Assembly (NCBI RefSeq): GCF_002153655.1 | Contig: NZ_JOPJ01000006.1 | Location: 389,379-453,378, forward strand | DNA: 64,000 nucleotides | DNA from: Acetobacter okinawensis | GTDB lineage: Bacteria; Pseudomonadota; Alphaproteobacteria; Acetobacterales; Acetobacteraceae | Direction: 5' to 3' | Shown: positions 27,592 through 37,672 of the stretch, in pieces | Numbering within the stretch: the first letter of the stretch is position 1 | How the letters are laid out: the number at the start of each line of letters is the position of its first letter | Made by a program: the position numbers and the translations under genes | The notes under the pieces: model-generated | The model's input: only the letters and a program-made list of their open reading frames with translations | Told to the model about the DNA's origin: nothing | The model's database searches: none

Positions 27592-28947
27592 TCAGATCAG
27601 GCTGCGCACGGCTTTGACCACGTGCTCAGGCTGCGGCAGAGCCAGTTTTTCCAGATTGGCGGCAAACGGCATGGGCACATCTTCACCGGCTACGCGAACT
27701 GGGGGCGCATCCAGCCAGTCAAAAGCATGTTCGATAACCTGCATGGCCACTTCCGCGCCAATGCCAGCAAAGGGCCAGCCTTCTTCCACTGTAACAAGGC
27801 GGCTGGTTTTTTTAACACTGTTGATAATCGTTGCCGTATCCAGCGGACGAATGCTGCGCAGGTTGATCACCTCGGCTTCAATGCCCTGTTTAGCAAGCTC
27901 TGCGGCTGCATCCAGAGCGGTCCCGACAGCAATAGAAAACGCAACAATAGTTACATCTGTGCCTGCGCGTTCGATTTTGGCCTTGCCAATAGGCAGGATG
28001 AAATCCTCATCAACCGGGCAAGGGAATTTCTGCCCGTAAAGAATTTCATTTTCCAGCACGATAACCGGATTAGGGTCACGGATTGCCGCGCGGAGCAGAC
28101 CCTTGGCATCTGCCGCAGACCAGGGTGCAACCACCTTAAGCCCCGGTACGTGCCCATACCAGCTTGCATAACACTGCGAATGCTGTGCTCCAACGCGCGC
28201 AGCAGCCCCATTGGGGCCACGGAAGACAATGGGGCAACCCATCTGTCCGCCAGACATATAAAGCGTTTTGGCGGCGGAGTTGATGATGTGGTCAATGGCC
28301 TGCATGGCAAAGTTCATGGTCATGAACTCGACAATCGGCTTAAGCCCGGTCAGTGCCGCCCCTACGGCCATGCCTGTAAAGCCATGCTCGGTAATGGGCA
28401 TGTCCAGCACACGCTTGGGACCAAACTCCTGCAACAGCCCCTGCGAGATCTTGTAGGCACCCTGATAGTCTGCAACTTCTTCCCCGAGCAGAAAAACATC
28501 CTCATCTCGGCGCAGTTCGGCTGCCATGGCGTCGCGCAGGGCCTCACGCACAGTGATCTCGCGCGTTTCGCCCCATTCTCGTTCGGGCTCAGGGGCTGTG
28601 TCCAGCACAGGCGCGGCAGGTGTGCTGGCGGGGGCCTGAGGTGCCGTTGCGGCTTGTGGCGCAGGTGCTGCGGGCTGGCTGGCTACGCTGTCCGGCACGC
28701 TCTCGCCATCTTCCACCACAATGGCGATGGGGGTGTTAACGGCAACGCCCTCAACCCCTTCTCCAATCAGGATACGGCCTAGAATACCTTCTTCAATGGC
28801 TTCAATTTCCATTGTGGCCTTATCGGTTTCGATCTCGGCCAGAACATCGCCAGCCGCAATCATGTCCCCTTCCTTTTTCAGCCAGCGGGCAATTTTGCCT
28901 TCTGTCATGGTGGGGGAAAGGGCGGGCATTAAAATTTCAGTCGCCAT
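27592..28947 (-). CDS. pdhB: pyruvate dehydrogenase E1 beta subunit with N-terminal lipoyl domain
   Basis: Beta subunit of the thiamine-diphosphate enzyme E1. The 451 residues start with a lipoyl domain (1-80, lysine in ETDKATME), then an Ala/Pro/Gln linker (about 85-125), then the transketolase-like E1 beta domain (about 127-451) with [15 protein letters not shown] and the C-terminal transketolase half. The fused lipoyl domain is a known alphaproteobacterial feature that adds swinging arms to the complex. It lies 6 nt after pdhA. Confidence 0.97.
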   Translation of the reverse strand: MATEILMPALSPTMTEGKIARWLKKEGDMIAAGDVLAEIETDKATMEIEAIEEGILGRILIGEGVEGVAVNTPIAIVVEDGESVPDSVASQPAAPAPQAATAPQAPASTPAAPVLDTAPEPEREWGETREITVREALRDAMAAELRRDEDVFLLGEEVADYQGAYKISQGLLQEFGPKRVLDMPITEHGFTGMAVGAALTGLKPIVEFMTMNFAMQAIDHIINSAAKTLYMSGGQMGCPIVFRGPNGAAARVGAQHSQCYASWYGHVPGLKVVAPWSAADAKGLLRAAIRDPNPVIVLENEILYGQKFPCPVDEDFILPIGKAKIERAGTDVTIVAFSIAVGTALDAAAELAKQGIEAEVINLRSIRPLDTATIINSVKKTSRLVTVEEGWPFAGIGAEVAMQVIEHAFDWLDAPPVRVAGEDVPMPFAANLEKLALPQPEHVVKAVRSLI

Positions 28948-28953
28948 AATTGC

Positions 28954-29964
28954 TCAGGCCTCCAGCACAACGTCCGTATAGAGTTCAGAAGGATCAGGTT
29001 CCGGGCTCGTCTGTGCGAATTCGGCTGAGTCGTTCACGACGGCTTTGATTTCGGTTTCCATGGCTTTGAGCGTGGCTTCTTCCACGCCTGCGTCAAGGAG
29101 GATGTGTTTGACATGCTCGATTGGGTCGCGTGTCTTGCGGACCTGATCGACCTCTTCACGCGTACGGTATTTTGCCGGGTCGGACATGGAATGACCACGG
29201 TAACGGTAGGTCATCATTTCCAGAATGTAAGGGCCTTTGCCTGCCCGGCAGTGCGCTACGGCTTCAGCCGCTGCGGCATGCACGGCGGCAACATCCATGC
29301 CGTCAACCTGCCGTCCAGGAATGCCCCAGGGTTCGCCATTCTTGTACAGATCATGCGAGGCGGAGGCGCGCTCGATTGCCGTGCCCATGCCGTATTTGTT
29401 GTTTTCGATAACAAAAATACACGGCAGCTTGTGTAATGCTGCCAGATTGAAGCTTTCGTAAACCTGCCCCTGCCCTGCGGCACCATCGCCAAAATATGCA
29501 ACGGCGACTTCGTCCGTACCGCGATACTTGTTGGCAAAGGCCAGCCCTATGCCAAGAGCAACCTGCGCGCCGACAATGCCATGTCCGCCATAGAAGTTCT
29601 TCTCGCGCGAGAACATGTGCATGGAACCGCCCTTGCCGTGCGAATAGCCTGTGGCCCGACCCGTCAGTTCCGCCATAACGCCGCGCGGGGTCATGCCAGC
29701 AACCAGCATCTGCCCATGATCGCGGTATGATGTGATGAGTTTGTCACCATCCTTGAGGCACATCTGAAGGCCCACCACAACGGCTTCCTGACCGATGTAA
29801 AGATGGCAGAAACCACCGATCAGACCCATGCCGTAAAGCTGACCTGCTTTTTCCTCAAATCGGCGGATCAGCAGCATATCGTGGTAAGCGCTCAGGAACT
29901 GCTCTCGGGTCAGGGATGGGCCGTTGCCCCCCGCTGCGCCAACCTGCTCAGATGTTGTTTCCAT
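28954..29964 (-). CDS. pdhA: pyruvate dehydrogenase E1 alpha subunit
   Basis: Alpha subunit of E1; binds thiamine diphosphate. The 336 residues carry the ThDP motif GDGAAGQGQVYESFNLAALH...N (GDG to NN at about 165-195) and the phosphorylation-loop-like YRGHSMSDP. ATG is preceded by AGAGGG. It is the first gene of the leftward pdhA-pdhB-pdhC-lpdA(-lipA-coq10) operon. The 128-nt gap to moaC on the same strand is AT-rich compared with its surroundings and presumably contains the pdh promoter; no terminator for the trp-moaC unit is evident there. Confidence 0.97.
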   Translation of the reverse strand: METTSEQVGAAGGNGPSLTREQFLSAYHDMLLIRRFEEKAGQLYGMGLIGGFCHLYIGQEAVVVGLQMCLKDGDKLITSYRDHGQMLVAGMTPRGVMAELTGRATGYSHGKGGSMHMFSREKNFYGGHGIVGAQVALGIGLAFANKYRGTDEVAVAYFGDGAAGQGQVYESFNLAALHKLPCIFVIENNKYGMGTAIERASASHDLYKNGEPWGIPGRQVDGMDVAAVHAAAAEAVAHCRAGKGPYILEMMTYRYRGHSMSDPAKYRTREEVDQVRKTRDPIEHVKHILLDAGVEEATLKAMETEIKAVVNDSAEFAQTSPEPDPSELYTDVVLEA

Positions 29965-30092
29965 GTATGGACCCTCTACGATACATAGGTAAATGCGTCT
30001 TGACGTAATGTTTTGGCCACCAGAGAACTGGTCGGTTCGAACATTTTATCCTGTTTTTGTATAAAAAATGCCATTTGGTCAGGGTGTTTTGA

Positions 30093-30569
30093 TTATGTGG
30101 CGTTATATTCTCCTGACCGGCCACCACTTTTGTGTCGGAGCCGGGTGTTGTTAATGCGCATGCCACGATCAACGGCCTTGCACATGTCATAGAGTGTGAG
30201 TGCCGCGGCAGACACCGCAGTCAACGCCTCCATTTCCACCCCGGTTGCGTCTTTTGTTGTAACAGTCGCCGTGATCTCGATTTTGTCATCGCTGGCGACC
30301 AGATCAACCGCAACAGATGTCAGGCGCAGTGGATGACAGAGGGGGATAATGTCAGCCGTTTTTTTGGCGGCCATAATCCCCGCGATCCGCGCCGTTGCCA
30401 GAACATCCCCTTTTGGCATGGAGCCGGAAACAATAAGCTCCAGCGTGCTTGGGTGCATATGCACGTCCGCTACAGCCACGGCCTTGCGGAATGTTTCATC
30501 CTTGTCGGAGACGTCCACCATCCGGGCATGCCCGGATGAGTCCAAATGGGTCAGGGGCTGTTCGCTCAC
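30093..30569 (-). CDS. moaC: cyclic pyranopterin monophosphate synthase
   Basis: Molybdenum cofactor synthesis, converting the MoaA product to cyclic pyranopterin monophosphate. The 158 residues include [21 protein letters not shown] and [23 protein letters not shown] family blocks and the C-terminal KSGGRSG. The start is GTG at 30569, three bases after the trpC stop, so it is the tail of the ppiD-trpEGDC-moaC run. In many alphaproteobacteria moeA follows; here the pdh operon follows instead. Confidence 0.95.
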   Translation of the reverse strand: MSEQPLTHLDSSGHARMVDVSDKDETFRKAVAVADVHMHPSTLELIVSGSMPKGDVLATARIAGIMAAKKTADIIPLCHPLRLTSVAVDLVASDDKIEITATVTTKDATGVEMEALTAVSAAALTLYDMCKAVDRGMRINNTRLRHKSGGRSGEYNAT

Positions 30570-30572
30570 GGC

Positions 30573-31439
30573 TTACTTCAGCCCCAGCAGCGTGCGGGCT
30601 GCGGCACCGGGGTCTGGCTGGCGCAGCAGGGTCTCCCCGACTAAAAAGCCGGTTACGCCAATGGCGGCAAGCTGGTCAATTTCCGCGTGGGTTTTAATGC
30701 CACTTTCGGAGATAATAATCCGGTCCGGTGGCACAAGCGGGGCAAGCTGGCTGGTGGTGTTGATGTCGGTGGTGAGTGTTTTGAGGTTACGGTTGTTAAT
30801 CCCGATCAAAAACGTATCCAGCGCCAGAGCGCGGTTCAGCTCGTCCTCATCATGCACTTCAACCAGCACGTCCATGTCCAGCCCTTTGGCATGGTCGACC
30901 AGTTCCAGCGCCATCTCATCGGTCAGAATGGACATGATGAGCAGAATGCAGTCTGCACCAATCATCCGGCTTTCATAGACCTGCCATGGGTCAAGAATAA
31001 AATCCTTACGCAGGATAGGCAAAGAACAGGCTGCCCGCGCGCTCGCCAGATCCTCGTTTGCGCCATGGAAGCATGAGCTTTCGGTCAGCACGGAAATGCA
31101 CGCGGCCCCGGCCTGCTCGTATGCAAGGGCAATCCGTGCGGGATTGTAGTCTTCTTGCAAAATACCAGCCGAAGGAGATGCTTTTTTAATTTCGGCAATC
31201 AGGCCTACGGCGCGGTCGGCAGCCTTTTCCTTTAACGCACGACCAAATCCGCGTGGCGCTTCCTTGGTTTCCTGCGCCTTTGCGACAACTTCTTTAAGGG
31301 GGTGCAGGGTGGAGCGATGTTCCACTTCCAGCCGTGTCCGCGCACAGATGCGGGAGAGAACATCTGGGAGTTCGTCCGCCTTGCAGTCAGGTATGGCGGC
31401 GGAGGCAGCTACAGTAGACGTGGAAGATGGATCGTTCAT
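30573..31439 (-). CDS. trpC: indole-3-glycerol phosphate synthase
   Basis: Tryptophan pathway ring closure. It has 288 residues, of which the first ~20 are an extra Ser/Ala-rich leader. Family motifs: LIAEIKKASPSAG (catalytic Lys), FILDPWQVYESR, INNRNLKTL and SESGI near the C-terminus. Not fused to TrpF. It follows trpD after 17 nt. Confidence 0.97.
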   Translation of the reverse strand: MNDPSSTSTVAASAAIPDCKADELPDVLSRICARTRLEVEHRSTLHPLKEVVAKAQETKEAPRGFGRALKEKAADRAVGLIAEIKKASPSAGILQEDYNPARIALAYEQAGAACISVLTESSCFHGANEDLASARAACSLPILRKDFILDPWQVYESRMIGADCILLIMSILTDEMALELVDHAKGLDMDVLVEVHDEDELNRALALDTFLIGINNRNLKTLTTDINTTSQLAPLVPPDRIIISESGIKTHAEIDQLAAIGVTGFLVGETLLRQPDPGAAARTLLGLK

Positions 31440-31456
31440 GATTGTCCTGTCATGTC

Positions 31457-32566
31457 TCAGGCGTGTGCATCGGAAGAAGATGCACGTAAACCGTTGAGCA
31501 CTGCAAAGGCAGTACCGTTGTCGAGTGAGCGTGCAGCAGTTGCCACACTGTCCCTAAGTGCGGCCGGGTCTATCCGGCCATTGTGCAAAACAGTCTGCCG
31601 ACCGGCGACATGCAGCGCAAAAGCCGCGTTCAGCAGAACAGTATCACGGTATGCACCGTGTGCGCCACGCAGGAGTGCCTCTAGCGCTTGCGCATTATGC
31701 CGGGCATCCCCGCCTTGAATGGCGGATACAGGGGCATAGGGCAAACCCGCCATTTCGGATTCAATCTGGTAAGACTGGATTTGCCCATTTTCAAGTGCCA
31801 CGGCCTGTGTCGGGCCCGCCAGCGTAATTTCGTCTATGCCCCCCTGCCCGTCCTGCGGCAGACCACAGACCGTCCAGACGCATTCCGAACCAAGACGGGC
31901 CAGAACTTCTGTTACGGGTCTGAGCCATTGGGGGTCAAAAACTCCCATAAGCTGCCGCCGGACACCCGCAGGATTAACCATTGGCCCGACCAGATTGAAC
32001 AATGTGGGCAGTGCCAGCGCCTTCCGCACGCCCGCAGCATGGCGCATGGCCGGGTGGTGGTGTGGTGCGGCCATAAACACCACATGGTGTTGCGCTAGCT
32101 GTCTGGCAAGAACCGCCGCATCGGAAGAAAGAGGGACGCTCAGGGCCGCCAGCACATCTGATGCGCCAGAAAGGGAGGAAACAGCCCGGTTGCCATGTTT
32201 GGCCACGGGCACCCCAAGAGCTGCCAGAACAAAGGCAACTGCGGTGGAAACATTGAGGGTGCCATATTTATCGCCCCCTGTTCCACACACATCAATTGTG
32301 CCGGGTGGAGTATTGGGCACCGGGTGCATGCGCTGGCGCAGGGCCGTAACTGCGCCCAACAGTTCGTCCTGCGTCTCTCCGCGCACACGCAAAGCCATCA
32401 GAAAAGCGGCAATGCGTTCGGGGGGCACATTGCCATCCATAATGCTGCCAAAGGCGGCTTCGGCCTGTGCGGTACTCAACTGCTTGCGCTGGGCAAGGTC
32501 CGCCAGAATGGCAGAAAAAAAATCCGTATCCTGAGTGCTGGCAGCCGTAATCGTGGGATCAGGCAT
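31457..32566 (-). CDS. trpD: anthranilate phosphoribosyltransferase
   Basis: Adds PRPP to anthranilate. About 369 residues from ATG 32566 ([10 protein letters not shown]). The PRPP-binding glycine-rich signature [16 protein letters not shown] is clear, as are KHGNRAVSS and the [10 protein letters not shown] segment. The start overlaps the trpG 3' end by 8 nt, indicating coupling; a start ten codons further upstream is possible but lacks support. Confidence 0.96.
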   Translation of the reverse strand: MPDPTITAASTQDTDFFSAILADLAQRKQLSTAQAEAAFGSIMDGNVPPERIAAFLMALRVRGETQDELLGAVTALRQRMHPVPNTPPGTIDVCGTGGDKYGTLNVSTAVAFVLAALGVPVAKHGNRAVSSLSGASDVLAALSVPLSSDAAVLARQLAQHHVVFMAAPHHHPAMRHAAGVRKALALPTLFNLVGPMVNPAGVRRQLMGVFDPQWLRPVTEVLARLGSECVWTVCGLPQDGQGGIDEITLAGPTQAVALENGQIQSYQIESEMAGLPYAPVSAIQGGDARHNAQALEALLRGAHGAYRDTVLLNAAFALHVAGRQTVLHNGRIDPAALRDSVATAARSLDNGTAFAVLNGLRASSSDAHA

Positions 32567-33155
32567 GGACCCGGTCCGCTTTCCATTCCCGTGCATGGGT
32601 CAGAAAATTGCGCAGCAGATCATGTCCATGGTCCGAGGCAATGCTCTCGGGGTGGAACTGCACGCCCGATATGGGGTGAACCTTATGCCGCACGCCCATA
32701 ATAACGCCATCTGCTGTCCATGCAGTCACTTCCAGATCGTCCGGTATGCTGGAAGGCTCCAGAGTCAGGCTGTGGTAGCGGGTTGCATTGAACGGGCTTG
32801 CAAGCCCGGCAAACACATCCGTTCCATTGTGGAAGACGGGGCTGATCTTGCCATGCATGGGGGTGGGGGCGCGCACAACCTGTGCTCCAAACACCTGACC
32901 AATGGACTGATGACCAAGGCAGACGCCAAACACCGGCACCTTGCCTGCGGCTGCGGCAATCAGGTCGCAGCAGATTCCCGCCTCGTTGGGGGAGCGCGGG
33001 CCGGGGGAGAGCACAATGGCGTCGGGGGCCAAAGCCAGGGCTTCGTCCACGCTTAATGCGTCGTTACGCCGCACATCGCACACCTCTCCCAGTTCACCCA
33101 GATAGTGAACAAGGTTGAAGGTGAAGCTATCATAATTGTCGATCAGTAGGATCAT
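32559..33155 (-). CDS. trpG: anthranilate synthase component II, glutamine amidotransferase
   Basis: Provides ammonia from glutamine to TrpE. The 198 residues hold the nucleophile loop [11 protein letters not shown] (Cys about 83), an upstream [12 protein letters not shown] segment and the C-terminal FHPES with the catalytic histidine. A PabA role in folate synthesis may be shared, as in many bacteria. It lies 57 nt after trpE. Confidence 0.95.
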   Translation of the reverse strand: MILLIDNYDSFTFNLVHYLGELGEVCDVRRNDALSVDEALALAPDAIVLSPGPRSPNEAGICCDLIAAAAGKVPVFGVCLGHQSIGQVFGAQVVRAPTPMHGKISPVFHNGTDVFAGLASPFNATRYHSLTLEPSSIPDDLEVTAWTADGVIMGVRHKVHPISGVQFHPESIASDHGHDLLRNFLTHAREWKADRVHA

Positions 33156-33212
33156 GGCGGAATGATGACCTTTTCGCGCGCACGGGTCAAATGACGTGAA
33201 GGAAAGGCGGGC

Positions 33213-34757
33213 TTATGCCCGCCCTGCCCGCGCCATTATCAGCGCTTCCTCGGCTGCGCGGAAGACAGCGCGTGCCTTGTGCTGTGTTTCTTCATATTCG
33301 GCTTCAGGCACACTGTCCGCGACAACGCCGCAGCCCGCCTGAACATGCATTGTGCCGTTTTTGACCACTGCCATGCGCAGGCCAATGCAGGTATCCATGT
33401 CGCCCCCTGCACCAAAGTAGCCAATGCAGCCTGCGTAGGTGGCCCTGCGGGTGCGCTCGACCTCGTCAATAATTTCCATGGCGCGGATTTTGGGCGCACC
33501 TGTCAGGGTCCCGGCGGGAAAAGCCGCGACCAGAGCGTCCAGCGCCTCCAGCTCAGGCTTGAGCGTGCCTTCCACATTGGAGGAAATATGCATGACGTGA
33601 CTAAAACGCTCTATGACAAACCGCTCTGTCACTTTGACCGATCCGGGAATGCTGACACGCCCTACATCGTTGCGGCCCAGATCAATCAGCATCAGATGTT
33701 CGGCAATTTCCTTCTGGTCGGCCAGAAGGTCTTTTTCCAGCGCCAGATCTTCCTCCGGGGTCTTGCCCCGTGGGCGGGTTCCCGCCAGTGGTCGGACGGT
33801 CATTTTGCCGTCCCTGAGCCGGACAAGAATTTCTGGCGATGACCCGACCAGAGAAAACGCCCCAAAATCCAGATGGAACAGGAATGGGGCCGGGTTGATA
33901 CGCCTGAGCGCGCGATAAAGGGAGAGTGATGGCAGAGGAAATGCTGTGGAAAAACGCTGGCTGGGCACGACCTGAAAAGCATCGCCCGCTGCAATATAAT
34001 CCTGAATACGGCTTACGGCCGCGCAGAAATCCTGATGACTGAATGTGGATGTGGGCTCCACAAAAGCAGGGATGTCTGCTGGGGTTGAGGCGTGCGGGAG
34101 TGCGCCGCTCAGGCAGGTTCTGGCGCGCTCGAGGAGTGCATGTGCGCTGCTCCATGCCTCTGCCGCCGTGGTGGCGGTCGTGGGGCGAATGGGGGCTGCC
34201 AGAATAAGTTCGTCCGTAACCGTATCAAATACGGCAAACAGGCCGGGACGCATGAGAATGGATTCAGGCAGGTTCAGATCGTCCGGTGGAGCATCAGGCA
34301 GATGTTCCATCTGACGCACCATATCGTACCCCAGATAGCCAAACAGGCCTCCGATCATGGGGGGAAGCTCGGCGGGCAGATCCATGCGAGAGTCATGGAT
34401 CAGGGCGCGCAGGCTTGCCAGAGGTGCTGCTGCATCGGGTATTGCAGCCCCCAGTTGTCCGTCGTGCGTGGTGCTGCGGCTGACCTTACCGTTATGGCAG
34501 GTCCAGACCAGATCGGGTTTAAGGGCAATTACGGAGTAGCGACCCCGTGTGGTGCCGCCTTCCACACTTTCCAGCAACAGGGTGTGCTGACCTGTGCTGC
34601 CATCCATCTGAGCCAGCCGCATATAAGCGGATACCGGGGTCAGCAGATCGGCAGGTTCAACGGAATAGACAATGCTGCCCCTGCCCGCTTCCCATGCAGC
34701 AGCGCAGGTCTGCTGGTCGGGGGAGGATGCGGTATGGGCCTTCATGCCGTGGCTCAC
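33213..34757 (-). CDS. trpE: anthranilate synthase component I
   Basis: Converts chorismate to anthranilate with TrpG. The 514 residues comprise the N-terminal regulatory domain, with LLLESVEGGTTRGRYS forming the expected Trp-feedback site, and the chorismate-binding domain with RPLAGTRPRG, HLMLIDLGRNDVGRV and GAPKIRAME. The chosen start is GTG at 34757 because a GGGGAGG sequence lies just upstream and the GTG overlaps the ppiD stop (GTGA). An ATG at 34745 is the alternative. No leader-peptide attenuator is possible given this overlap. Confidence 0.96.
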   Translation of the reverse strand: MSHGMKAHTASSPDQQTCAAAWEAGRGSIVYSVEPADLLTPVSAYMRLAQMDGSTGQHTLLLESVEGGTTRGRYSVIALKPDLVWTCHNGKVSRSTTHDGQLGAAIPDAAAPLASLRALIHDSRMDLPAELPPMIGGLFGYLGYDMVRQMEHLPDAPPDDLNLPESILMRPGLFAVFDTVTDELILAAPIRPTTATTAAEAWSSAHALLERARTCLSGALPHASTPADIPAFVEPTSTFSHQDFCAAVSRIQDYIAAGDAFQVVPSQRFSTAFPLPSLSLYRALRRINPAPFLFHLDFGAFSLVGSSPEILVRLRDGKMTVRPLAGTRPRGKTPEEDLALEKDLLADQKEIAEHLMLIDLGRNDVGRVSIPGSVKVTERFVIERFSHVMHISSNVEGTLKPELEALDALVAAFPAGTLTGAPKIRAMEIIDEVERTRRATYAGCIGYFGAGGDMDTCIGLRMAVVKNGTMHVQAGCGVVADSVPEAEYEETQHKARAVFRAAEEALIMARAGRA

Positions 34758-36670
34758 TGTGCGCCTCCCCCAAATCCGGCGGCGGAGAGAGCTGCCTGAA
34801 TGGCGGCATTGTTGATATGAGCGGGAACCCGTTTGCTGAGGTCCTGCACATAGCTGGCTGCCAGATCATCTCCGTAAGCCTGTGCCATATTGTTCTTCAG
34901 TTTTTGCAGAACATCAGCAGGTGCTGGTGGGGCGGGTATGAAAACTCTGGTGACAACGGCCACAAAAAACGTATCCGCATTTTCCGCCATAACGGCCTGC
35001 CCTGCCTTCATGCGCGGGAGGTAGCTCGCAATTTCTGGCGGCAGTGCTTTAGCAGGGTTGGCAAGGGAGAATGGAATATCCCGAACAATCTGCACACCGG
35101 GAACATTCTGCGGTGCGATGCTGCCTTTCTGGCGGGCGGCAAGGAACAGTGCAGTTGCCTGCTGGTCGGCAGCATGGTGGCGGGCATCCGCCTGCCATGC
35201 AGTGATGACATCAGCTTTGGCTTGCTCAAACGTGCGCGGAGTGGCCGGAGTAATGGAATCAACCACCACGGCGAACCAGCTATTGTCCGGCCCATCGATC
35301 AGTGTCGGGTTGTCGCCCGTATTCTGGGTGAAAATCTGGTGGATAATGGCGTCACGCAGCTTGCCGGATGCTGGAATCGGGGCAGGCTGCTTGTCCGCCG
35401 TGTTGCCCTGTGCATCCAACGACCCGGCAATGGCAGCTGCCCCAACGGTATCGGGGATGGCGTCCAGCCCTTTGCCTGCAATGGCATCCTGCAACTGACG
35501 GCGGCGCTCGGTGACAACAGAGGGCGCCATGGCTGCACGATACTGCTTGAGGATATCCTGCTTTGCATCAGCAAAGGATGTGCTGTGTGCGGGTAGAATT
35601 TTGGTTACGCGGAATACAGCCCAGCCCATTTCGGTTTTAACTGGCCCGATGACCTGCCCCTGAGGCGCCTGAAAAAGAGCCTGTTTGAGGATGTCCGAAG
35701 GAATTGTGGCCGGGCGTGCGCCGGGCATGTCCACTGATGCTGCGCCTTTGACAGCATTTTGCGCATTCTGCCAGTCGCCATTCTGCTTCCAAGAGTCGGC
35801 AATTTTGCGTGCATCGGCTTCAGTGGACGCTGTAATAAGCTGGATATCGCGGGTTTGTGGCACGTTGTAGCGGCTGCTCTGCTCATCATAAAAATGTTTG
35901 AGCTGCGCGTCATCCACAGCAATGCTGTCAGCAACAGTCTGAGCGGAGAGCACAACAATACGGGCATGCCGGAGTTCGGGGGTGCCAAACTGCCATAGGT
36001 GGTTCTTATAATAGCGCTGCAATGTTGCGTTGTCCGGTGTCGGCACGGTCGGCTGTGCCGCTACGGGAATGCTGATCAGGTCAACCAGTCGAGTGCGTGC
36101 GCCGTAATTGACCAGCGTATCCAGCAGAGTGGTGGATACGGAGGCTCCCTGCGCCATAGGCTGGAGCAACGCGCGTACGGTCAGGTCATCGCGGATCATG
36201 TCCAGTACCTGCTGTTCGCTCAGCCCCTGCGCACTCAGGCGCTGGTTAAAGACAGTTCTGTCAAACTGCCCTGTCGGTCCCTTGAAGTACGGGAGGGAGA
36301 ACACTTCCTCCCGGATGGCGGAATCGGGGACAATAATCTTGAGATTGCGCGCAGCTTCAAGCAGTTCGGCCTGTGCAATCAGGCGTTGCAGAATCTGGCG
36401 TGCCATCTGCCCCTGCATGACGGGGGACATGGCAGAGGGATCCTTGACCCCCATCTGCTGGGTGAGTGTGGGCATTTCCGAGCGCAGGGCCATGGCTAGA
36501 TCGCGCGTGGGAATGCGGTGCTGGCCTACCCGCGCCACTACGTCGGTCTCCTCGCTCATGAAGCCAATAACGTCACCAATGCCCCAGCCGACAAAGGCCA
36601 GAAACACAACAATGGCAACAACGCGGCCCAGCCACGATTCAACAAGTACTCGGCGCAGGTAGGAAATCAT
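34754..36670 (-). CDS. ppiD: SurA N-terminal/PpiC-domain membrane-anchored peptidyl-prolyl isomerase
   Basis: Periplasmic chaperone anchored in the inner membrane, helping outer-membrane and secreted proteins fold. The 638 residues start with a short cytoplasmic segment and one transmembrane helix (about 14-32), then a SurA-like N-terminal chaperone region (about 40-170), a parvulin-type domain (about 235-360) and a second helical C-terminal region. It is the first gene of the ppiD-trpE run, a conserved alphaproteobacterial arrangement. It is divergent from tpiA across a 234-nt gap. Confidence 0.9.
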   Translation of the reverse strand: MISYLRRVLVESWLGRVVAIVVFLAFVGWGIGDVIGFMSEETDVVARVGQHRIPTRDLAMALRSEMPTLTQQMGVKDPSAMSPVMQGQMARQILQRLIAQAELLEAARNLKIIVPDSAIREEVFSLPYFKGPTGQFDRTVFNQRLSAQGLSEQQVLDMIRDDLTVRALLQPMAQGASVSTTLLDTLVNYGARTRLVDLISIPVAAQPTVPTPDNATLQRYYKNHLWQFGTPELRHARIVVLSAQTVADSIAVDDAQLKHFYDEQSSRYNVPQTRDIQLITASTEADARKIADSWKQNGDWQNAQNAVKGAASVDMPGARPATIPSDILKQALFQAPQGQVIGPVKTEMGWAVFRVTKILPAHSTSFADAKQDILKQYRAAMAPSVVTERRRQLQDAIAGKGLDAIPDTVGAAAIAGSLDAQGNTADKQPAPIPASGKLRDAIIHQIFTQNTGDNPTLIDGPDNSWFAVVVDSITPATPRTFEQAKADVITAWQADARHHAADQQATALFLAARQKGSIAPQNVPGVQIVRDIPFSLANPAKALPPEIASYLPRMKAGQAVMAENADTFFVAVVTRVFIPAPPAPADVLQKLKNNMAQAYGDDLAASYVQDLSKRVPAHINNAAIQAALSAAGFGGGAQ

Positions 36671-36729
36671 GACCCTATGGATCCACAGCTCATCATAAAT
36701 GGGTTATGCTGGTTGCAGCACATCTTGGG

Positions 36730-36756
36730 GCGGCACCATAAGCGGAGGTGTGCCGC
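36730..36756. repeat. inverted repeat in the ppiD/tpiA divergent region
   Basis: GCGGCAC (36730-36736) pairs with GTGCCGC (36750-36756), a perfect 7-bp stem with a 13-nt loop; it has no following T-run. A second dyad, TGGGGCA (36777-36783) and TGCCCCA (36807-36813), lies just after it. Both are in the 234-nt gap between the divergent genes, which otherwise holds no gene. They are possible operator or 5'-UTR structures. Confidence 0.3.
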
Positions 36757-36904
36757 TTGACCAGACTTAACCGTTGTGGGGCAGCAATAAGGTATTAACC
36801 CTCTCTTGCCCCATGGTGTGCGTATATGGTTTAGCCTGTTGCCAATCGCGCCATGGCAGGCACGACAGTGCAGTGCATGGCCGCACAGGATCGGGAGGAA
36901 GGGT

Positions 36905-37645
36905 ATGAGCAGACAGATTATTGTCGGCAATTGGAAAATGAATGGCACCCGCCAGGACACGCAGGTGCTGGTGCAGGCCCTTGTCGGTGGTTTGCCTGCA
37001 TCCGCGCCGGATGTGGTCATTTGCCCACCCTTTACGCAACTGGCCCTTGTGGAGCCTGCTTTGGCTGCATCCCCCATTGGTCTGGGTGCGCAGGATTGTC
37101 ACAAGGATGTATCCGGTGCGCACACGGGCGATATTTCTCCCCTCATGCTGGCGGATATTGGGGTCTCGCACGTGATTCTCGGGCATTCGGAACGGCGTCA
37201 GGAGCATGGCGAGCTGGATGAAACCGTGCGCGAAAAAGCCGTGGCGGCAACAAAAGCGGGCCTGACACCGATTGTCTGCATTGGCGAGACGGAAGAGCAG
37301 CGCGAAAGCGGAGAATATGAGGATGTGCTCGGCTGGCAGATCAAGGGCTCGCTTCCCGATGGATTTGCCGGTATTGTGGCGTACGAACCCATCTGGGCCA
37401 TAGGAACGGGGCTTGCCGCCACGACCGACCAGATAGCTCAGACCATGTCTTTCTTGCGTGCGGAATTGGTCCGACAGTTTGGAGAGGCTGGAAAAGCTAT
37501 CAAAATCCTGTATGGAGGGTCCGTAAACGCTGGTAACGCTGTTTCCGTTCTTTCCATTCCCGAGGTCGCGGGCGCACTGGTTGGCGGCGCGAGCCTTAAG
37601 GCGGATGCATTTCTTTCTATTGTCAACGCAGCCTCCGCTGCCTGA
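36905..37645 (+). CDS. tpiA: triosephosphate isomerase
   Basis: Interconverts dihydroxyacetone phosphate and glyceraldehyde 3-phosphate. From ATG 36905, preceded by GGGAGGAAGGG, there are 246 residues starting MSRQIIVGNWKMNG (catalytic Lys), with GHSERR (catalytic His) and AYEPIWAIGTG (catalytic Glu), and the phosphate-binding YGGSVN. It heads the tpiA-secG-pyrG-kdsA run typical of alphaproteobacteria. Confidence 0.97.
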   Translation: MSRQIIVGNWKMNGTRQDTQVLVQALVGGLPASAPDVVICPPFTQLALVEPALAASPIGLGAQDCHKDVSGAHTGDISPLMLADIGVSHVILGHSERRQEHGELDETVREKAVAATKAGLTPIVCIGETEEQRESGEYEDVLGWQIKGSLPDGFAGIVAYEPIWAIGTGLAATTDQIAQTMSFLRAELVRQFGEAGKAIKILYGGSVNAGNAVSVLSIPEVAGALVGGASLKADAFLSIVNAASAA

Positions 37646-37672
37646 CACTGCTGCTTTGATCTGGAACCCGAC

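Noticed and set aside
30000..30092. GGTTCGAAC motif resembling a tRNA T-loop
   Set aside because: No acceptor or anticodon stem can be drawn around it; the gap is the pdh promoter region.
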